Shown here: positions 43,627-55,969 of the stretch, piece after piece
How the letters are laid out: every line of letters starts with the position of its first letter
Numbering within the stretch: position 1 is the first letter of the stretch
NCBI GenBank assembly: GCA_030737875.1
Contig: CM060922.1
Span: forward strand, 323,549,956 to 323,613,955
Direction: 5' to 3'
Origin: Allium sativum
Lineage: Eukaryota > Streptophyta > Magnoliopsida > Asparagales > Amaryllidaceae
Length of the DNA: 64,000 bases
The notes under the pieces: generated by a model
What the model was told of the DNA's origin: nothing
The model's database searches: none
The model's input: the letters and a program-made list of their open reading frames with translations, nothing else
Program-made: the position numbers and the translations under genes

Positions 43627-46466
43627 TGTAACAACCCGTATTTTATGTATCAAAAGATCGTAAAATATTTTTATTTGATTCCCTGAGGGTTGGATCATTC
43701 TCATTTTTGATATGATGCTTATGGGGATGTGAAACATGTCCATAATTTTTACCGATTTTGTTTGTGACCATTTTTCCCCTGTCAGTCTTGTACATGACAT
43801 AACTTTTGACTCAGGTCGAATCGGAGGGTAAAACCTGTGCCATTGGAAATTAATTGATGATTCCTTTCCATATAGTTGTTACATTAAAGATTTGGCTCAG
43901 CGGTTTGGGAGGAATCGCTATTTTAAGGTTTTCAGTTGGATGTCCAGGTTTTGGGAGTTTAACGGGCTGATTTAGGGAAGGCCCATTAGTGGGTTGATGG
44001 AAGGTATAAATAGGGGGTAAGGGATATGGGAAATGGTTTAATCTTTCTTTTCCTCATTGGGTGGCCTTGTGCTCCTTCTTCCTCTAACACCTTTCTACCG
44101 TTAAAAATCCAAATCTAAGGAGGTAAAATAATAAATCTACACCATTGAAGGCTAGATCTACGAATATTGAAGTAAGGATTCATCAAATCAAGGTGTTTGG
44201 TGGAGGTGCTTGCTGTCTGGATTCCTTTTTCATTGATCTTTTCTTGTTTGGGAGACTCGGTGAGTGATTTACATCTCTCACATGAATGCAATGAAGTATA
44301 TGATTGTTTGTGCATGTTTCTCATCAAGTTAAACTGTTTTTCCATATATCTATGCCATATTAAGTCCATTCTCATATTAACCACCCAATGATCTGATTTA
44401 ACAATCTTAGATAGGTAATTTCCATGCTATTTCATATGATTATGCAAGTTAGATTCATAATTTAGATTATATGTTCATGTATTATGGTTTTTGGTAAAAT
44501 TTGCATAATTTGATGATAATTGTCATTTTCATGATTCTAGTGGTTTCATAACATGTTTATGATTGTATTGGATGAGTTGATTTTGTCGAATCTATCGGTT
44601 GGCGAAGTTTTGGTGGAAATTATAGTGGAATTGGTGAAGTGCAGGTTTTGGGTCACATACAGAGGGTCGTTTGTACCTGGAGTAGTTTCTTGGAGGACAA
44701 GACAGAAACAGGGATCGGTCGCACATAGCAGAAGTGATCAGGGTCAGTCATGTAAGTGGAAAAAGCCTGGGGTTTTGCCTTTAAGAAGAAGGTTATTGGT
44801 CGCTCCTGGTGTTGGGTCGGTCATGCATTCCTAGATAGTTGTTTGGTTCGACCGAGCTTGGGTGATGGGACCGAGTGAGCCTATGGGTGAATAGATCTGG
44901 TCAGTCATCTACTGGTCGTACATGTTTTGAACCATGGATGTATGGTCCGACTAACGGTGGCCAGTCGAGCCAAGGAGTACGGTTGGTCGCACCATGTTGG
45001 ATTGATGAAAGGGAGGGGCCGGTCACATCATGTTAGGTCTGTCGGTTAAGCAAGACAGGGTCAGTCGTACAAGGTCATTTTCTGAAAAAGTATGTTTTTC
45101 GGGTACGACCCGGGTTGGAAGAAAAGAGCTTGAAAAAAATATTTTTTGGGCTAGCTGCAGCGCAGTGGTGTAATTGGCTCGGTGATGGTGTGACTTTGAA
45201 ATAAATTCAAGAAGGAAGGTTCGAAGTGTTGAATGTGTTCATTGATCGGTGTAGAACAACGAATGTGATGACAACTCAAAGGTCGTGAGTTGGTGGATAA
45301 TGGTTATTTAAGGAGGTTGCTTGAGCTATGAGAAATAGTCTGGTTGGATGACTGGAGATGCGAAGGCCAAGAGATTATCGTTGTCGTAAGTTCTAGCAGG
45401 CTCAAAGCAGGGGTACGATAAGGGCACCCAAAAGATCGGTTGTAGATCGAGTACCCTGGGTATCGTTGAAAGGCCTAATTGTCAAGGTTGGACATGCATA
45501 TGTATCGTTGAAAGGCGTATGGAGTTTAGGCTAGAACTGGGGTTACCATTAGCCCTTGACATATGGCGAGGTTGATCATCATACAATTAATGATGGTTTC
45601 GAAGCAGGATTGACGGTGACAGCCAGAGTCAGTCATGGATGATTGGTTATTTTGTTTGTACCATCTCATGTAGGTTGTCCAACGTCGAAGGAGATGTTCC
45701 TTGAGTGCTTGTCTGATATTGGTTTAGGCCTATGTGGATTGTGCTTGAGGGATGTTGAATTCGATTAGGATGGTTTACATGAGATTTATATAATCTGGAT
45801 GTTACGAGTGCTTACCATGATTGAATGGGTGTTCTGGTTTCCATGGATGAATGGTTGAATTGTTTATCATAAAGGTTATCACTGTCCGATGTGGGAAAGA
45901 CAGGAGTTGAGTTCTTCTCTGGTGTTTGGTAGAATGGTTTGTTAATCTACCTATTTTCATATAGTTTATTGTTGAAGTTTGTTAGTTGTTTTATCGCTCA
46001 CTAAGACTGTTGTCTTACTCAAGGTTTTATGTTTCCTCTTATTACCTTGGGTTGTTCATCCGGTTGTGGATGGGCAGATTAAGTAGCAGGTTACAGGTTA
46101 TTAGTGAGGATGATGCTGTTGTGCGAAGGCGAGCAAGAGGCTGACGTACCAATTTTATTATTATCTAGTATTTTTGTTTCTGCTGTTTGAGTGTTCTATG
46201 AGGGTTGTAGTGAGGCCTTATGTACAAACTCTGGTATCAGTGGGAGAACCTTTCAGGATGTTGGGAAAGTTTCAAAAGTTTGCTATTTGATGCTTCATTA
46301 CTATTACCTGTTTTATATGTTCTATTATATTTTTTCCTTGCGCTGTGAGTTCTACGACAGGTTCCGATGTTGTTTACCTACTCTGATGATCGTCCATAGC
46401 TTCCTGGCACACACTTCAGCGCATTATTCCTCTTGTTTAGTGCGGGGGTTATGAGCAGTCGTCAAA
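43627..46466 (+). mobile_element. Solo LTR H (same family as element E)
   Basis: 2840 bp inserted in C's right LTR, flanked by a perfect CTTTA duplication (43622-43626 and 46467-46471). Starts TGTAACAACCCGTATTTTATG and ends GTCGTCAAA. Alignment to E's LTR end (ATCATCACA) suggests the last CA has mutated to AA. TATA-like GGTATAAATAGGGG (about 44005-44018) is in the plus orientation. Contains AAGAC-TGTT-GTCTT (46003-46016), like the hairpin of the other families, and no PBS, PPT or coding sequence. Hence it is the product of LTR-LTR recombination. Also contains many GGTCGG/GGTCAG motifs (44660-45070). Confidence 0.88.
44005..44018 (+). promoter_or_regulatory. TATA-like box in solo LTR H
   Basis: GTATAAATAGGGGG on the plus strand, consistent with the orientation of H. 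A solo LTR can act as a promoter for neighbouring DNA, but no gene lies downstream here. Confidence 0.55.
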
Positions 46467-46517
46467 CTTTAGTTTATCATCTTAACGTGTTATAAAATTA
46501 CAGGTTGTTATAAGCTA

Positions 46518-47262
46518 TGAATGTTTATTGTCGCCAGCCCACTCTAAAAACCAATGTAATAGATATGCACTCTATCTATCTCCTGAAATTATTTGTATTT
46601 ATTATTTGTTATAATTAAAGTGTTATGGCACTAATCAGTCGGTCTTGCCATAAAAATTATAAATCATTTTTATCAACTTATAAAGGATATATTTGTATCT
46701 TATAAAATTATGATGTGAAAACATGAATTACATTAATTAAACATAGATTCTATAAATATTTTCATTTTCAACATGATATCAAACCTTACCCAACTCATAA
46801 GTCAAACACATGTAGCATAATATTATTTTTTACTTATCAACTATGTAAACAAGACCCTCCTAAAACAACATGAAATTTGTAACTAACTGTAAAGTTATAA
46901 TGATTTAATACTTGAAAGACATAAATAATGCTAACAATGTTCTTAATAGTGCTTGGATAAAACTCTCAAACATTCCTTCCTCTACTCCCGAAGTAGAGTT
47001 CCTAGTAGTGTTTTTTGTACTCTGGTTCATTCTTTACCTATAATAAGAATGATTAGCCTCTTATAAAGGAAAGCCGTAAATAGTGCTTAAGTGTATGCAA
47101 CTATATACTATATAATATTACTACATAGCTTTAAAATCCGTATATGACAAGTATGCCTCCATTAACAGATATTTTTGATCTAGTCTAAGGCGATAACTCC
47201 TTTCTTATCTCTATGGGATCCTTGCATCCACTCTGGTTTATCGAGCAACCAAAGCTCTAATA
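46518..47262. other. Host spacer between C and E
   Basis: AT-rich, no gene or repeat recognised. The right duplication of C (46513-46517) precedes it. Confidence 0.5.
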
Positions 47263-47267
47263 GAAGA

Positions 47268-50002
47268 TGTGATGATCTCCCTCATACCATCTGCATTGAA
47301 TAGCTAAAAAAGCACTGGAGCCGTACCCGATCAATATGAGACGACCATTGGAGAAGAAGCATAAGCAGAATAGCCTATCATATATCTCACAACGTAATGA
47401 TAAAATATAACAACAAATATACAACAGAATAGTGAGCAATAACTACTGAAGTATCACCTCCATAAAATTACATAGTTACATACAAATGCAACATAAAATG
47501 TATAAAAACATCTCCTCACTACATTCACTCTCGAAGAAAAGAAATACAAAGTAAGAGGCACAGTCTAGAATGCATATCATTACCAATGGAAAAATCTGTA
47601 TAATATAATGTAATATGTCATAGCTCCTCTAAGCTCGTCCTTTGATCAACAGTTGTGCTGATCAACAGTTGTGCTGATCAACAGTTGTGCTATGTAGACG
47701 TATCATCTGGGCTACTGATTTTATAGTACTTAAGATAACAAGAACCAAAACATAAAGGTCATATAATAGTCTGGTATAAGCAGTAAATGAATCATAAAAG
47801 CTATTTACAAAAATATAGAAATAGACAAGTATCACAACTATACATGACTTTCCGCTATAACCATAAAGTTGGCACATAATTTAAGATAAAATATGCTAAT
47901 CAAAGAAAATAACATAGCATACTGTGTAGATAATAGGACATAACAACATAAGCGTCCCTGTCACTAGCCCTATTCCAAACCCAATCTCTAGTATCTCCTC
48001 CAAAATACTTACAGGTGATAGCCAACCCAGAAAAAGGCAATAACAACAACCATAATGTCCATAGAATCCATGAAACAAATCTTAGCAAGTTATCACCTTC
48101 TAAAGCCTTGAATATATTTTAACTCGTTTGTCCATCTTTATCTTACATTATCTAATTGAAATCTTGGTTCTCATTGTACTCTCATCCCATTATAGTCTAA
48201 AACTCAACACATACCTTATCAATATAAATTAGACACTGGACCCAAGCTAGCGCTACATGGTACTTGAACCCTTAATACTAGTCCATAGGCATACCGGCTT
48301 TATTATATCCCTACTTTGAGTATAATAAGAACACTCTAAGTTATCAACAATTCCTTGGTTCTCCCATTATATCCAATTCTTCTCAACTCCATCCTGGAAA
48401 ACAAGCCCTACTCTCTCAATCTATCCCATTATCAAGGCCTCATACATCCCGAGTTGTCATCTTCGATTCCTAGTCATATATGAGTCGCTAATCAAAGAAA
48501 CCTAGCTTTATCATACTATAACATCACCGTCAAACATGACGTGAATAAGCCACCACCTCCAACATGATCAGTTCCCACCATATACCATTCCCTATAATTC
48601 GTAGACACCCCAGAGCTTCCCCTATGACTTGGTACTAAGTCACGGGTATGACTCATAAATGAGTCATAGACTTATCCAAATTCCTTTGGTTTCATCCCAT
48701 ATTCAAGTACATTTATACCTAATGCCTTAGACCTTGATCTAACTCTCGCAGCATCCTAATCTTCACTTCTAATCATCAATATTCAAGTCATGGAAGATGA
48801 CTTATCCAACTCTTCCATCCTTTTCCTATTATCAACTCCAACCAATAGAACCACTCCTAGCATCATGCTCTAGCTGTCCATAAAGGCCACTGATCCATAG
48901 ATTGCCTCTTTGTGACTCGATTCCCACTAATGGATATAACTTTATACCGAGTAATATGCTAAGCTCCAAAATACTTGCGAATTTCTATGGTCCTTCTTTG
49001 CTTGCTTCTGACCCTATCCTTCCAGTTTTATGTGATTCTATGAGCATAGCTTCCAATATGATCGATTCTCTAACCTAATAAACCATGCAATCATAGCATT
49101 AGAAAAATAATCAAAGCATAAAATCCAAAAAAACATAGCAGTGATTCAACTAATTAAAATCATATAATTTCATCCAAGTCAAACATTTAGATCACTCAAT
49201 TAAATAAGAAATCACTATATTATCATGGTTCTTCCTATAATCATATATATGTATGCAAGTATTTGATGAGGTCAAGGCCAATTACAGATTAAAATCATGC
49301 TAGTTTAGAGTTGAATTAGGGTTTAATTACGAAATTCCAATTGGATCTAGTAAATTTCGTGTCCAAAATTATAATTTTTGCATATAAACACTAAATCCCA
49401 ACGTATAATCCATCACAGACAAATAAGAGGTCATAACCACTTCAAAGTCAAGTAGATCCACGTTAGATCTGATTCAAACGGCAGCCAATCAAATTTGAGA
49501 AATAAAATTGATATGCACAATATTATTATTTAATATATGATCTTCAGTATGCAATTAAAAATAGCTTAATATGAAATCTAGTGAAATCAATGGAGTTTTG
49601 ACGCTCATTAGAATGAGGAAGAATATTTTAAAGTCCTCATCTTAGCCCCTGTTTATAGGCTACATCAGTTTGATTAACATGCCTCAAAATTAGGCCTACT
49701 TATTAGAGATTGATTCTAGCTTCCGGTTTTTAAATTTTAAAACTACCATAACTTCCTAAGCATAATTGATTTCCCATATGACCACTCTAGGAATGTTAAA
49801 CCATCATCCCAAAGAAATGAAATAGGTTTGAGCATCTAGTCGGCTCCTATTAAAAATTATAGCTGAAATAGGATTTTCAATCATAAAATGATTAATAAAC
49901 TACCACTTAGAATAATATCAAAAAATTATAGTCTCATATGACCTCAAATGAATTAAAAAAATTATTTATGATTATTCAATATACAAAATATGGATCGTTA
50001 TA
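47268..50002 (-). repeat. Element E 3' LTR
   Basis: 2735 bp. On the minus strand it starts TATAACGATCCATATTTTG (compare H: TGTAACAACCCGTATTTTA) and ends ATCATCACA. Similarity to H continues along both ends by eye (for example TGTGAGATATATGATAGGC versus TGTGAGTTCTACGACAGGT). It carries a three-copy 16-base repeat at 47644-47691. No protein gene. Confidence 0.8.
47644..47691. repeat. Three-copy 16-bp tandem repeat
   Basis: GATCAACAGTTGTGCT repeated exactly three times. The unit has the partial palindrome CAACAGTTG. Confidence 0.95.
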
Positions 50003-50017
50003 CTCTTCTCCTTTATG
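50003..50017 (-). other. Polypurine tract of element E
   Basis: The minus strand reads AAAGGAGAAGAG next to the LTR. The following 50018-50194 is the 3' untranslated segment. Confidence 0.6.
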
Positions 50018-50194
50018 AATTTCGCCTCTAACATCTATAAAAATATAAACAACCAAGTTTGTCCCACATTCCTATCAACCTATAGCAATCAAACAATCAT
50101 GAAAACAGTAGCTAAATAAACCTATCATAGCATGCATAATACTGATAGTATAGGGTGCAACGATGATAGTAAATTAAATAAATGGGTCTTACCA

Positions 50195-51560
50195 CAAAAA
50201 ATTCTGGATAGGCCATCCTCGGGCTCTCTTCAGTCTTCCATGTGCAATCGCTATCACTTCGCTCCATTGTACCTTAAATTGCTTAAATGCTTTCCTACTC
50301 AGCTGTTTTGTGTCTTTCTAAATAATTTGAAGTATTTTACAAATCCTAGAACTTTCTGTCTCCATATCTATACATTTTAGTTGATCTAGTGCTACTACAA
50401 TGCTTAGGCTGTGTACAAACTTTCATGGATAGGAGATCTTAGAAACATTATCCATATCTTCCATATTCATAGGTAAGCCAACCCTATATGCAACCTTTCA
50501 GTCCTCCATATTATTGAAAACGCTCCCATAAATCTAGATGTTACCTTTTCCTTCCTAGCAAACCAAACTACATTCTTTAGAGAAGAAACCTTAAAAATAT
50601 CGTATCTTCAATAGAAAATTTCAAATCTCTTCTTCTCTTATACATAACTCTTTAGTTTGTCTTGAGCAGCCCTCATTGGTCATTGCCGAAAAATCTACAT
50701 CATCTTTCATGTCAATTCAATATTCTCTAGGCTAAGTATTAGCTTCACTTGCTTCTCACTAACATGAAGATGCATTACATAGTCATGCATACAGTGTCAT
50801 GCTAATACTCGACTGATTACCATTATTGTATGCAATTTTTACCAAATGCAGATGGTCTTCCTAAAGTTCATAGAAGATCTACTATATGACTCACTCTTTC
50901 AGTCTGCCCGTCAGTCTTTAGGTCATAGGCTTTACTAAGATGCATCACGTTCCCAATAATTCCTTTAAGCTCTTCCAAAATCCATTGGTCTTTGTCTCTT
51001 ACAATACACTTTGACATACCATGGAATCGAATAGTCCACTTTACATACAAATTAGTCAGCTTAAATATTGTTTTATTTGATTGATTGGCATGAATCTTGC
51101 GCTCTTAGTCATTCAAACATTTATTACCCATATTTTATCATATCATGCCTTGGTCCATTGTAATCCATTTATAAAGACCATATATACTTCCCCTTATTTC
51201 CATTCAGCAATATCTAATGGTTGCAGTAACCCACTAGGCTTCTTCTACTCAGCTTTCCTGATCTAGTTATTCAAACACCTCGAGGTGAAACTTCCACCGT
51301 CCCTCTTCATGCTTTTCAATTATAAGTTACTCTCATATCTCTATATGTCTTGTTACCACCAGGATGAATGGTCAATCTAGAATGATGGAACTCTCGCAAT
51401 ACTTCTTCAAGTAATCCATCAATATTAGGAACAAATAGTCTTCTATCGTTATAAAGCCAACCTTCTCGGTCGATTTTGTTTTTTTACATCTTTAGATTCT
51501 ATTCTAGCCGCAATCCTTGCCAAAATATTTTCTAGCATAACACCTCGTGTTTGACTAGTA
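50195..51560 (-). pseudogene. pol: Integrase and chromodomain relic of element E
   Basis: About 50195-50320 shows KVQWSE then a decayed chromodomain end. 50868-51050 has RDKDQWILEELKG and [16 protein letters not shown], the second acidic and the glutamate motifs of the catalytic core. 51300-51400 corresponds to the zinc domain (HPGG side). Frames change repeatedly. Confidence 0.65.
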
Positions 51561-53100
51561 CAAATCCTTTCTACGAGAACAGGTCTTCTTGCAAAAATTG
51601 ATGACATCTAAGTCTCGAGCTTGTAATGCGACATGAAATCAAATCCTGCTATATAGTTTTGCTCTGAGAACATGGCTCCTAATCAAACGTGCATTTTTTT
51701 TAATGCACCAGTAACTGCATTTTCGTTCTCTAAGGTGCAGGGAATATCAAAGTCATAAGAGGCCAAGAACTCTAACTACAGGTGCCGTCAATGGTTTAGA
51801 TCCTTTTGATAGAAAATGCACATTAAGAACTTATGATCTTTGAATAGCTAAAATATTTCTCCTAATATATAATTCCTTCACATATTCAAAGAAAAGACTA
51901 TCGCCTCCAACTCTAAGTCATGAGTTGGAAAATTTCTTTCATGCGACTTTAGTTGTCGACTAACATAAGTGACAACTTCCCTTTCTACATCAACACTGCT
52001 CCCAGATTAGTACCACAAGTGTTTGTGTATACTTTTGACTCTTCGTTCTCACTTGGAGTAGTCAATACAGGTGCATTTGTCAACTTTTATTTTAGAGCCA
52101 TGAATGCATACTCATACTTAGCGTGCTAAACAAAGGCTCGATTCTTATTTGTCAAGTTGGTTAAATATGTTGCTATTATTCAGAAGTCCTTTATGAAGCG
52201 TCTATAGTATGTGACTAACCCTAAGGAAACTCCTTATATCCATAGCACCCTTCGATTGGCTATCATCCTAGATCACTGCCACTTTCAAGGGTCTACGATT
52301 ATTCTTTACCCTAACACGACATTACTTAAGAACCTAACTTCTTACTTTAATAAATGACACCTAGAGAACTTCGCTCTCAGATTGTGCTTCCTCAATATCA
52401 CAAGTGAAACTCTCAAGCGCATCTTGTGCTCTTCCTCGATTCTGAAGTAAATCAGAATATCATCCATATACACAAGCATGAAATTGTTCAGTCGATCTCG
52501 GAAAACTTTATTTATTAAATCCACTAAGTATGTCAAAGTGTTGGTTAATCTAAAAGGCGTCACAACCACTCATAAATATTAGTCGACATACAAAATGCAG
52601 TTATAGACACAGTTTCCTTTCCTCTCTAAGTTGATGAAATCCCGTAGCCAAATATATTTGAGAATACGTCCTTGCTCCATGCGGATGATCAAACAAATCA
52701 TTAATCCTAAGAAGGGGATAATTTATGCAGCTCATGATAATCAACACATCACCTCAAAGAGTCTTCCATCTTAGTCACGAAAGCAACATGTGCAATCTAA
52801 TTGGATATGCTTCTACAAATGAAAACATCCCCCAACATTATCCCCTTCTACGATCTCGGTTTCATATGCCTTAGAGACATAAATATAGGCCTAGCTTCCT
52901 CCATTTAATCGATCCAAAACTATATTTCTCTTTGCGGTGACAATCTTTCCACTTCCTTGAAGATGTCGGGATACTTTCTAGTGATATCACAAATGACAAC
53001 CCTTTATGTGGAGTTTCTAGTGGATGTAGAAAGCTTACTAATACTCTATATTTTGATAACCAATGTATCACCATCATTTTTCCTTCCACTGTGCATTTAA
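51561..53100 (-). pseudogene. pol: RT and RNase H relic of element E
   Basis: 52342-52569 reads TPFRLTNTLTYLVDLINKVF and then LVYMDDILIYF, the RT palm with YMDD where B has FVDD. RNase H traces lie near 51700-52060. 52871-53089 is a stretch of the protease/RT linker. Several stops and frameshifts. Confidence 0.68.
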
Positions 53101-53115
53101 AGCACTTAGCAGTTC

Positions 53116-53594
53116 TGTAGCGGTGGAGGTTTAAAAAGGTGTAGTGGGAAAATAGCGGGGATATAGTGGAGGTGCAAAAAGGTACATTAGATGTAAAAAT
53201 AAGTATTTTATAATTAATTAATTATCTTTCTCACTTCATTTGTGTAGAAGAAACTAATATATCTTGATCTTATATAATAAAATCAAAGATTATAATGGTT
53301 CCACACATTAGAATTAGTGATTATAATAGATTTCTATCATATATTAGACACTTATGTGTTAAAATTATCTTTTTACACTAACTTTATTTATCTGTTTTAA
53401 AAGAGAAGTAGTCAAATCAAGCTTCATATACTAATATTGCTAAAGAGGTTGCTACAAAGTGTTGATTTAGCGGGTGCAGCGAAAAATAGCGAGGCTTAAA
53501 GTGGAGCTACTGTTCATCAATGCTAAATAGAAATAGCGTAGTGGTTGGAGGGCGCTACGGGATATAGCGGGGCTTTTGCGGGGATTTAACTACA
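53116..53594. mobile_element. MITE inserted in element E
   Basis: 479 bp flanked by a perfect 9-base direct repeat TAGCAGTTC (53107-53115 and 53595-53603). Ends are TGTAGCGGTGG... and ...TTAACTACA (five-base terminal inverted repeat TGTAG/CTACA). The interior is rich in TAGCGG/CCGCTA-like motifs near both ends and AT-rich in the middle, with no coding frame. A 9-base duplication fits Mutator-like elements. An 8-base hAT duplication (AGCAGTTC) with one chance base is also possible. Confidence 0.82.
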
Positions 53595-54050
53595 TAGCAG
53601 TTCAACATACTTGATTATCTCCTTGAGATACTCGTAGTTTTCTACCATTGCATTCTTCCAAAGCCAGTCCATTCCCAAGATAATACCAAACCCAAAAAAG
53701 TGAAGAAAAAGTAATAAGCAAAGTGAACATTCATGACTCGATAACTCAAGACTAGGGAAAACCATGAAAAGGCCAGTAGAGCCTATAATAATGTTCATCA
53801 CAACAAGAGGTCGGTTAATTATATCGGGTTCTTATCTAAAATAATCAAGTAAATTACTGCAGTTAAAAGAATGCAATGCCCTGGTATCAAATAACACTCT
53901 TATAGAAAAATTTCTAATGGAAAGTATACCTTATACCATGAAAAACTTTCCATTGTCCTTCACTGAAAGAGCATTTGATGAAGTATGGGTGGCATCTAAA
54001 GCATATGCCTTTACTATCTAGCTATCCTTGACCTCTTCTTGTTAATCCTT
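53586..54050 (-). pseudogene. pol: Protease relic of element E
   Basis: 53604-53740 reads FGFGIILGMDWLWKNAM, matching the [11 protein letters not shown] region of B and C. The active-site DSG segment, around 53900, is degraded (frames around VIRYQGIAFF). Confidence 0.62.
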
Positions 54051-54350
54051 TTGCTGCCTTGGCTTGTCACAATTGTAGCACTTCTTTCCATTGCGGTTTT
54101 GAAATCCTTAATCAGACGACCCTTCTCCTTACATCCACAACAAGTCAGCTTAACGTTTTCTTTCCTTTGCCCCTTTTACCTTGATATTGATTCCTATTCC
54201 CATTCCATTTCTTCTTTCCTTCTCCTTGTTGCAATTTTGACTCCTTCTTTTAAGCAACAATAGGAATAACAACTTTATCCTTTGAGTATAGATTCTCAAG
54301 CCTAAGTGCTTTCTCCACCAACTTCTTAAAAGATACATCAATATAATCAA
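54051..54350 (-). pseudogene. gag: Gag end of element E
   Basis: The minus strand reads DVSFKKLVEKALRLENLYSK followed by a basic stretch, like FEKLVDMALMHEEDKGK of D. A decayed zinc knuckle (KEKGRLIKDF) follows. The gag core upstream is missing, replaced by F. Confidence 0.6.
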
Positions 54351-55969
54351 CTAACTTCTCTCTCCGGAGAGCAGGAGGTAGCGGTGCAGTTGCAAGCGCT
54401 GTTGACTGTTTGACATACTCGGGTAGCTCTCCATGTCTAACCCGTTTCTCGATAAAATCTCAAAATGCCTATAGTCATTGGTGTTATGACTGTCCATGTC
54501 ATGAAATATGCAGTTCTTTCCAGAGTCATGTTCTCTCACCGTTGGCTCCCTCATGGGAGGCTTTGGGTAGAAGATAGCATTCCTCATATGCATATAGATG
54601 TCGATGGGTAAAGCACGGAATTAAGTGTATTTGTCGCATCTGGGCCCTCTTCGAGGTTGAGCATTACGATCATCCTTAGCAGTTGCCTTTCCTTTTGCCC
54701 CTGTCATTGCCTTTTCAAAAATCAGACGGCCCTCTGTCTTTGACCATGTTGACATCGAGAATGTCCTTCTCGGCGCTTCCATCTTCTTCCCGCTGAAATC
54801 TGTCTGCTTCAAAATAGAATTCTCCAAGGTCTCTGGGTGGATCTCGGTGCAAAGAAGTTTTGAAGTTTGATTTATCCAGGATGTCGGATACTGGTGCCAT
54901 CAATACCATAGTTGGTTCAGGTTGATCCAAGATGCCACTACCGTATTGAATCTTTCCAGAGATGAATGCAGGGTCTCGCTAGACCGCTGATTGATTGAAG
55001 TGAGTGACATGACGTTCTTGGGTCGAGAAATGTGGACTGGAAATTGCTCAATGAAATGGGCATCAAACATGTTCCAACTGTTGATCGATTTAGATTCCAG
55101 CTACCGAAACCACATAACAACTATATCGGTCAAGAAGAGGGGAAAGCATTTGGCCATGACGTTGTCCCACACTGATAAAACTTCCATGTGGCACATATAG
55201 CAGATCAGATGTATGGTAGGATCCGTCCTACCATTGTAAGGCTCCAAAACTGGAAGCTTGAAATCTGGAGGATCGCGGGAATTCTTGATTTCCAGTGTGA
55301 ATGGACTACGATTGACATTATCCACGTCATCCCGAGAAGTGTTGGCTCTCTTGAAGCTTCAGATCATGCTAGCAATGTGATTTCCATCAGTCAACAACTG
55401 TCTCCAGTCGTCCATTCCTACGCTAGTGCCTTCAGCATTGAGTATGGAAGAATTTGGAAACGCATGTTGTACTTCATGTCACGGGTCGAGATTGCCCCAG
55501 GATCGTGGGTCGAATGGTTCAACCCGACCCGGTTCCTAAGTGTCGAACCGTTGAATTTCATGCTGATGTCGAGTGGGTTCTAGTGTTGTTGTGATCATTC
55601 AAACTGGGGCTGATGTGGGTCGTGTCTGACCCGAGTCTCCGGTTACTCTGGCATTGTCAACGTTTTCATCTAAAACATTACAAGTTGGAGTTGCATATTG
55701 TAGATGCGACTTGCCCCTTGCTGCATTGTTGCCATCGATTCGATCTGGGGTCGCATGAGATCTGACCCAAGGTGCATGGGCGATTGAGCCAAATTTGCAA
55801 TTATTCCGGCAAGTGAGTGTTGTTGCTCAGTCTTCCATCCATCCAAGTGAAGAATTCGTTCATCATTTCTTGTTGCTTCCGAGGAACGTCGTCTTGTCGC
55901 GCCATCTGAGTTCTTACTTCAGCGAGGATGCGGTGCATTTCATCTCTAGTCAAATATACTGATGGATCA
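54351..55969 (-). pseudogene. gag: Element F: Tat-type Ty3/Gypsy gag fragment
   Basis: Unlike the gag of B, C, D and E. Near the right end the minus strand reads VYLTRDEMHRILAEVRTQMA. 55101-55325 has PFTLEIKNSRDPPDFKLPVL then EPYNGRTDPTIHLICYM and a DNVMAKCFPLFLTD segment, the 'P.fklP.l..YdG..DP..Hl..y...m' pattern of Tat/Ogre-lineage gag. 54715-54930 continues with LHRDPPRDLGEFYFEADRF. 54351-54593 has NCIFHDMDSHNTNDYRHF, a CxxH-type zinc motif. Frameshifts near 55110 and 54700. Its outward continuation is cut by D. Confidence 0.75.
55965..55969. other. Predicted target duplication of D, left
   Basis: GATCA precedes the D 5' LTR. The right copy lies outside the window. Confidence 0.5.

Larger units (their letters stand above)
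21926..46512 (-). mobile_element. Element C: Tekay/Del-like Ty3/Gypsy carrying two nested insertions
   Basis: The outermost unit of the nest. It starts TGTGACACCCC and ends GGTTGTTATA, flanked by a perfect 5-bp duplication AGCTA (21921-21925 and 46513-46517). With B (24656-35830) and H (43627-46466) and their duplications removed, its two LTRs are about 2736 and 2766 bp. The interior (35842-40901) reads on the minus strand: PBS at 40888-40899, then gag, protease, RT, RNase H, integrase, chromodomain tail and PPT. The polyprotein has many stops and frameshifts, so C is inactive and older than B and H. Confidence 0.92.
40902..46512 (-). repeat. Element C 5' LTR (right), interrupted by solo LTR H
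   Basis: Begins TGTGACACCC and ends GGTTGTTATA. LTR sequence occupies 40902-43626 and 46472-46512, with H and its duplicated CTTTA between. Contains the hairpin CAGACATAAAGTCTG (41304-41318), a (TA)n run (42077-42109), the dyad module (42277-42468) and a TATA-like box (43273-43283, minus). Clearly more diverged from its partner than the LTRs of A or B are. Confidence 0.9.
47268..54350 (-). mobile_element. Element E: old Ty3/Gypsy chromovirus, right side missing
   Basis: Left (3') LTR 47268-50002, purine tract, then degenerate integrase, RNase H, RT, protease and gag remains in the correct order for the minus strand, up to about 54350. There it meets an unrelated Tat gag (F). No PBS or right LTR follows, so the 5' part is lost. 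It is interrupted at 53116-53594 by a MITE. The many stops show it is the oldest or fastest-decayed gypsy copy here. Confidence 0.82.
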
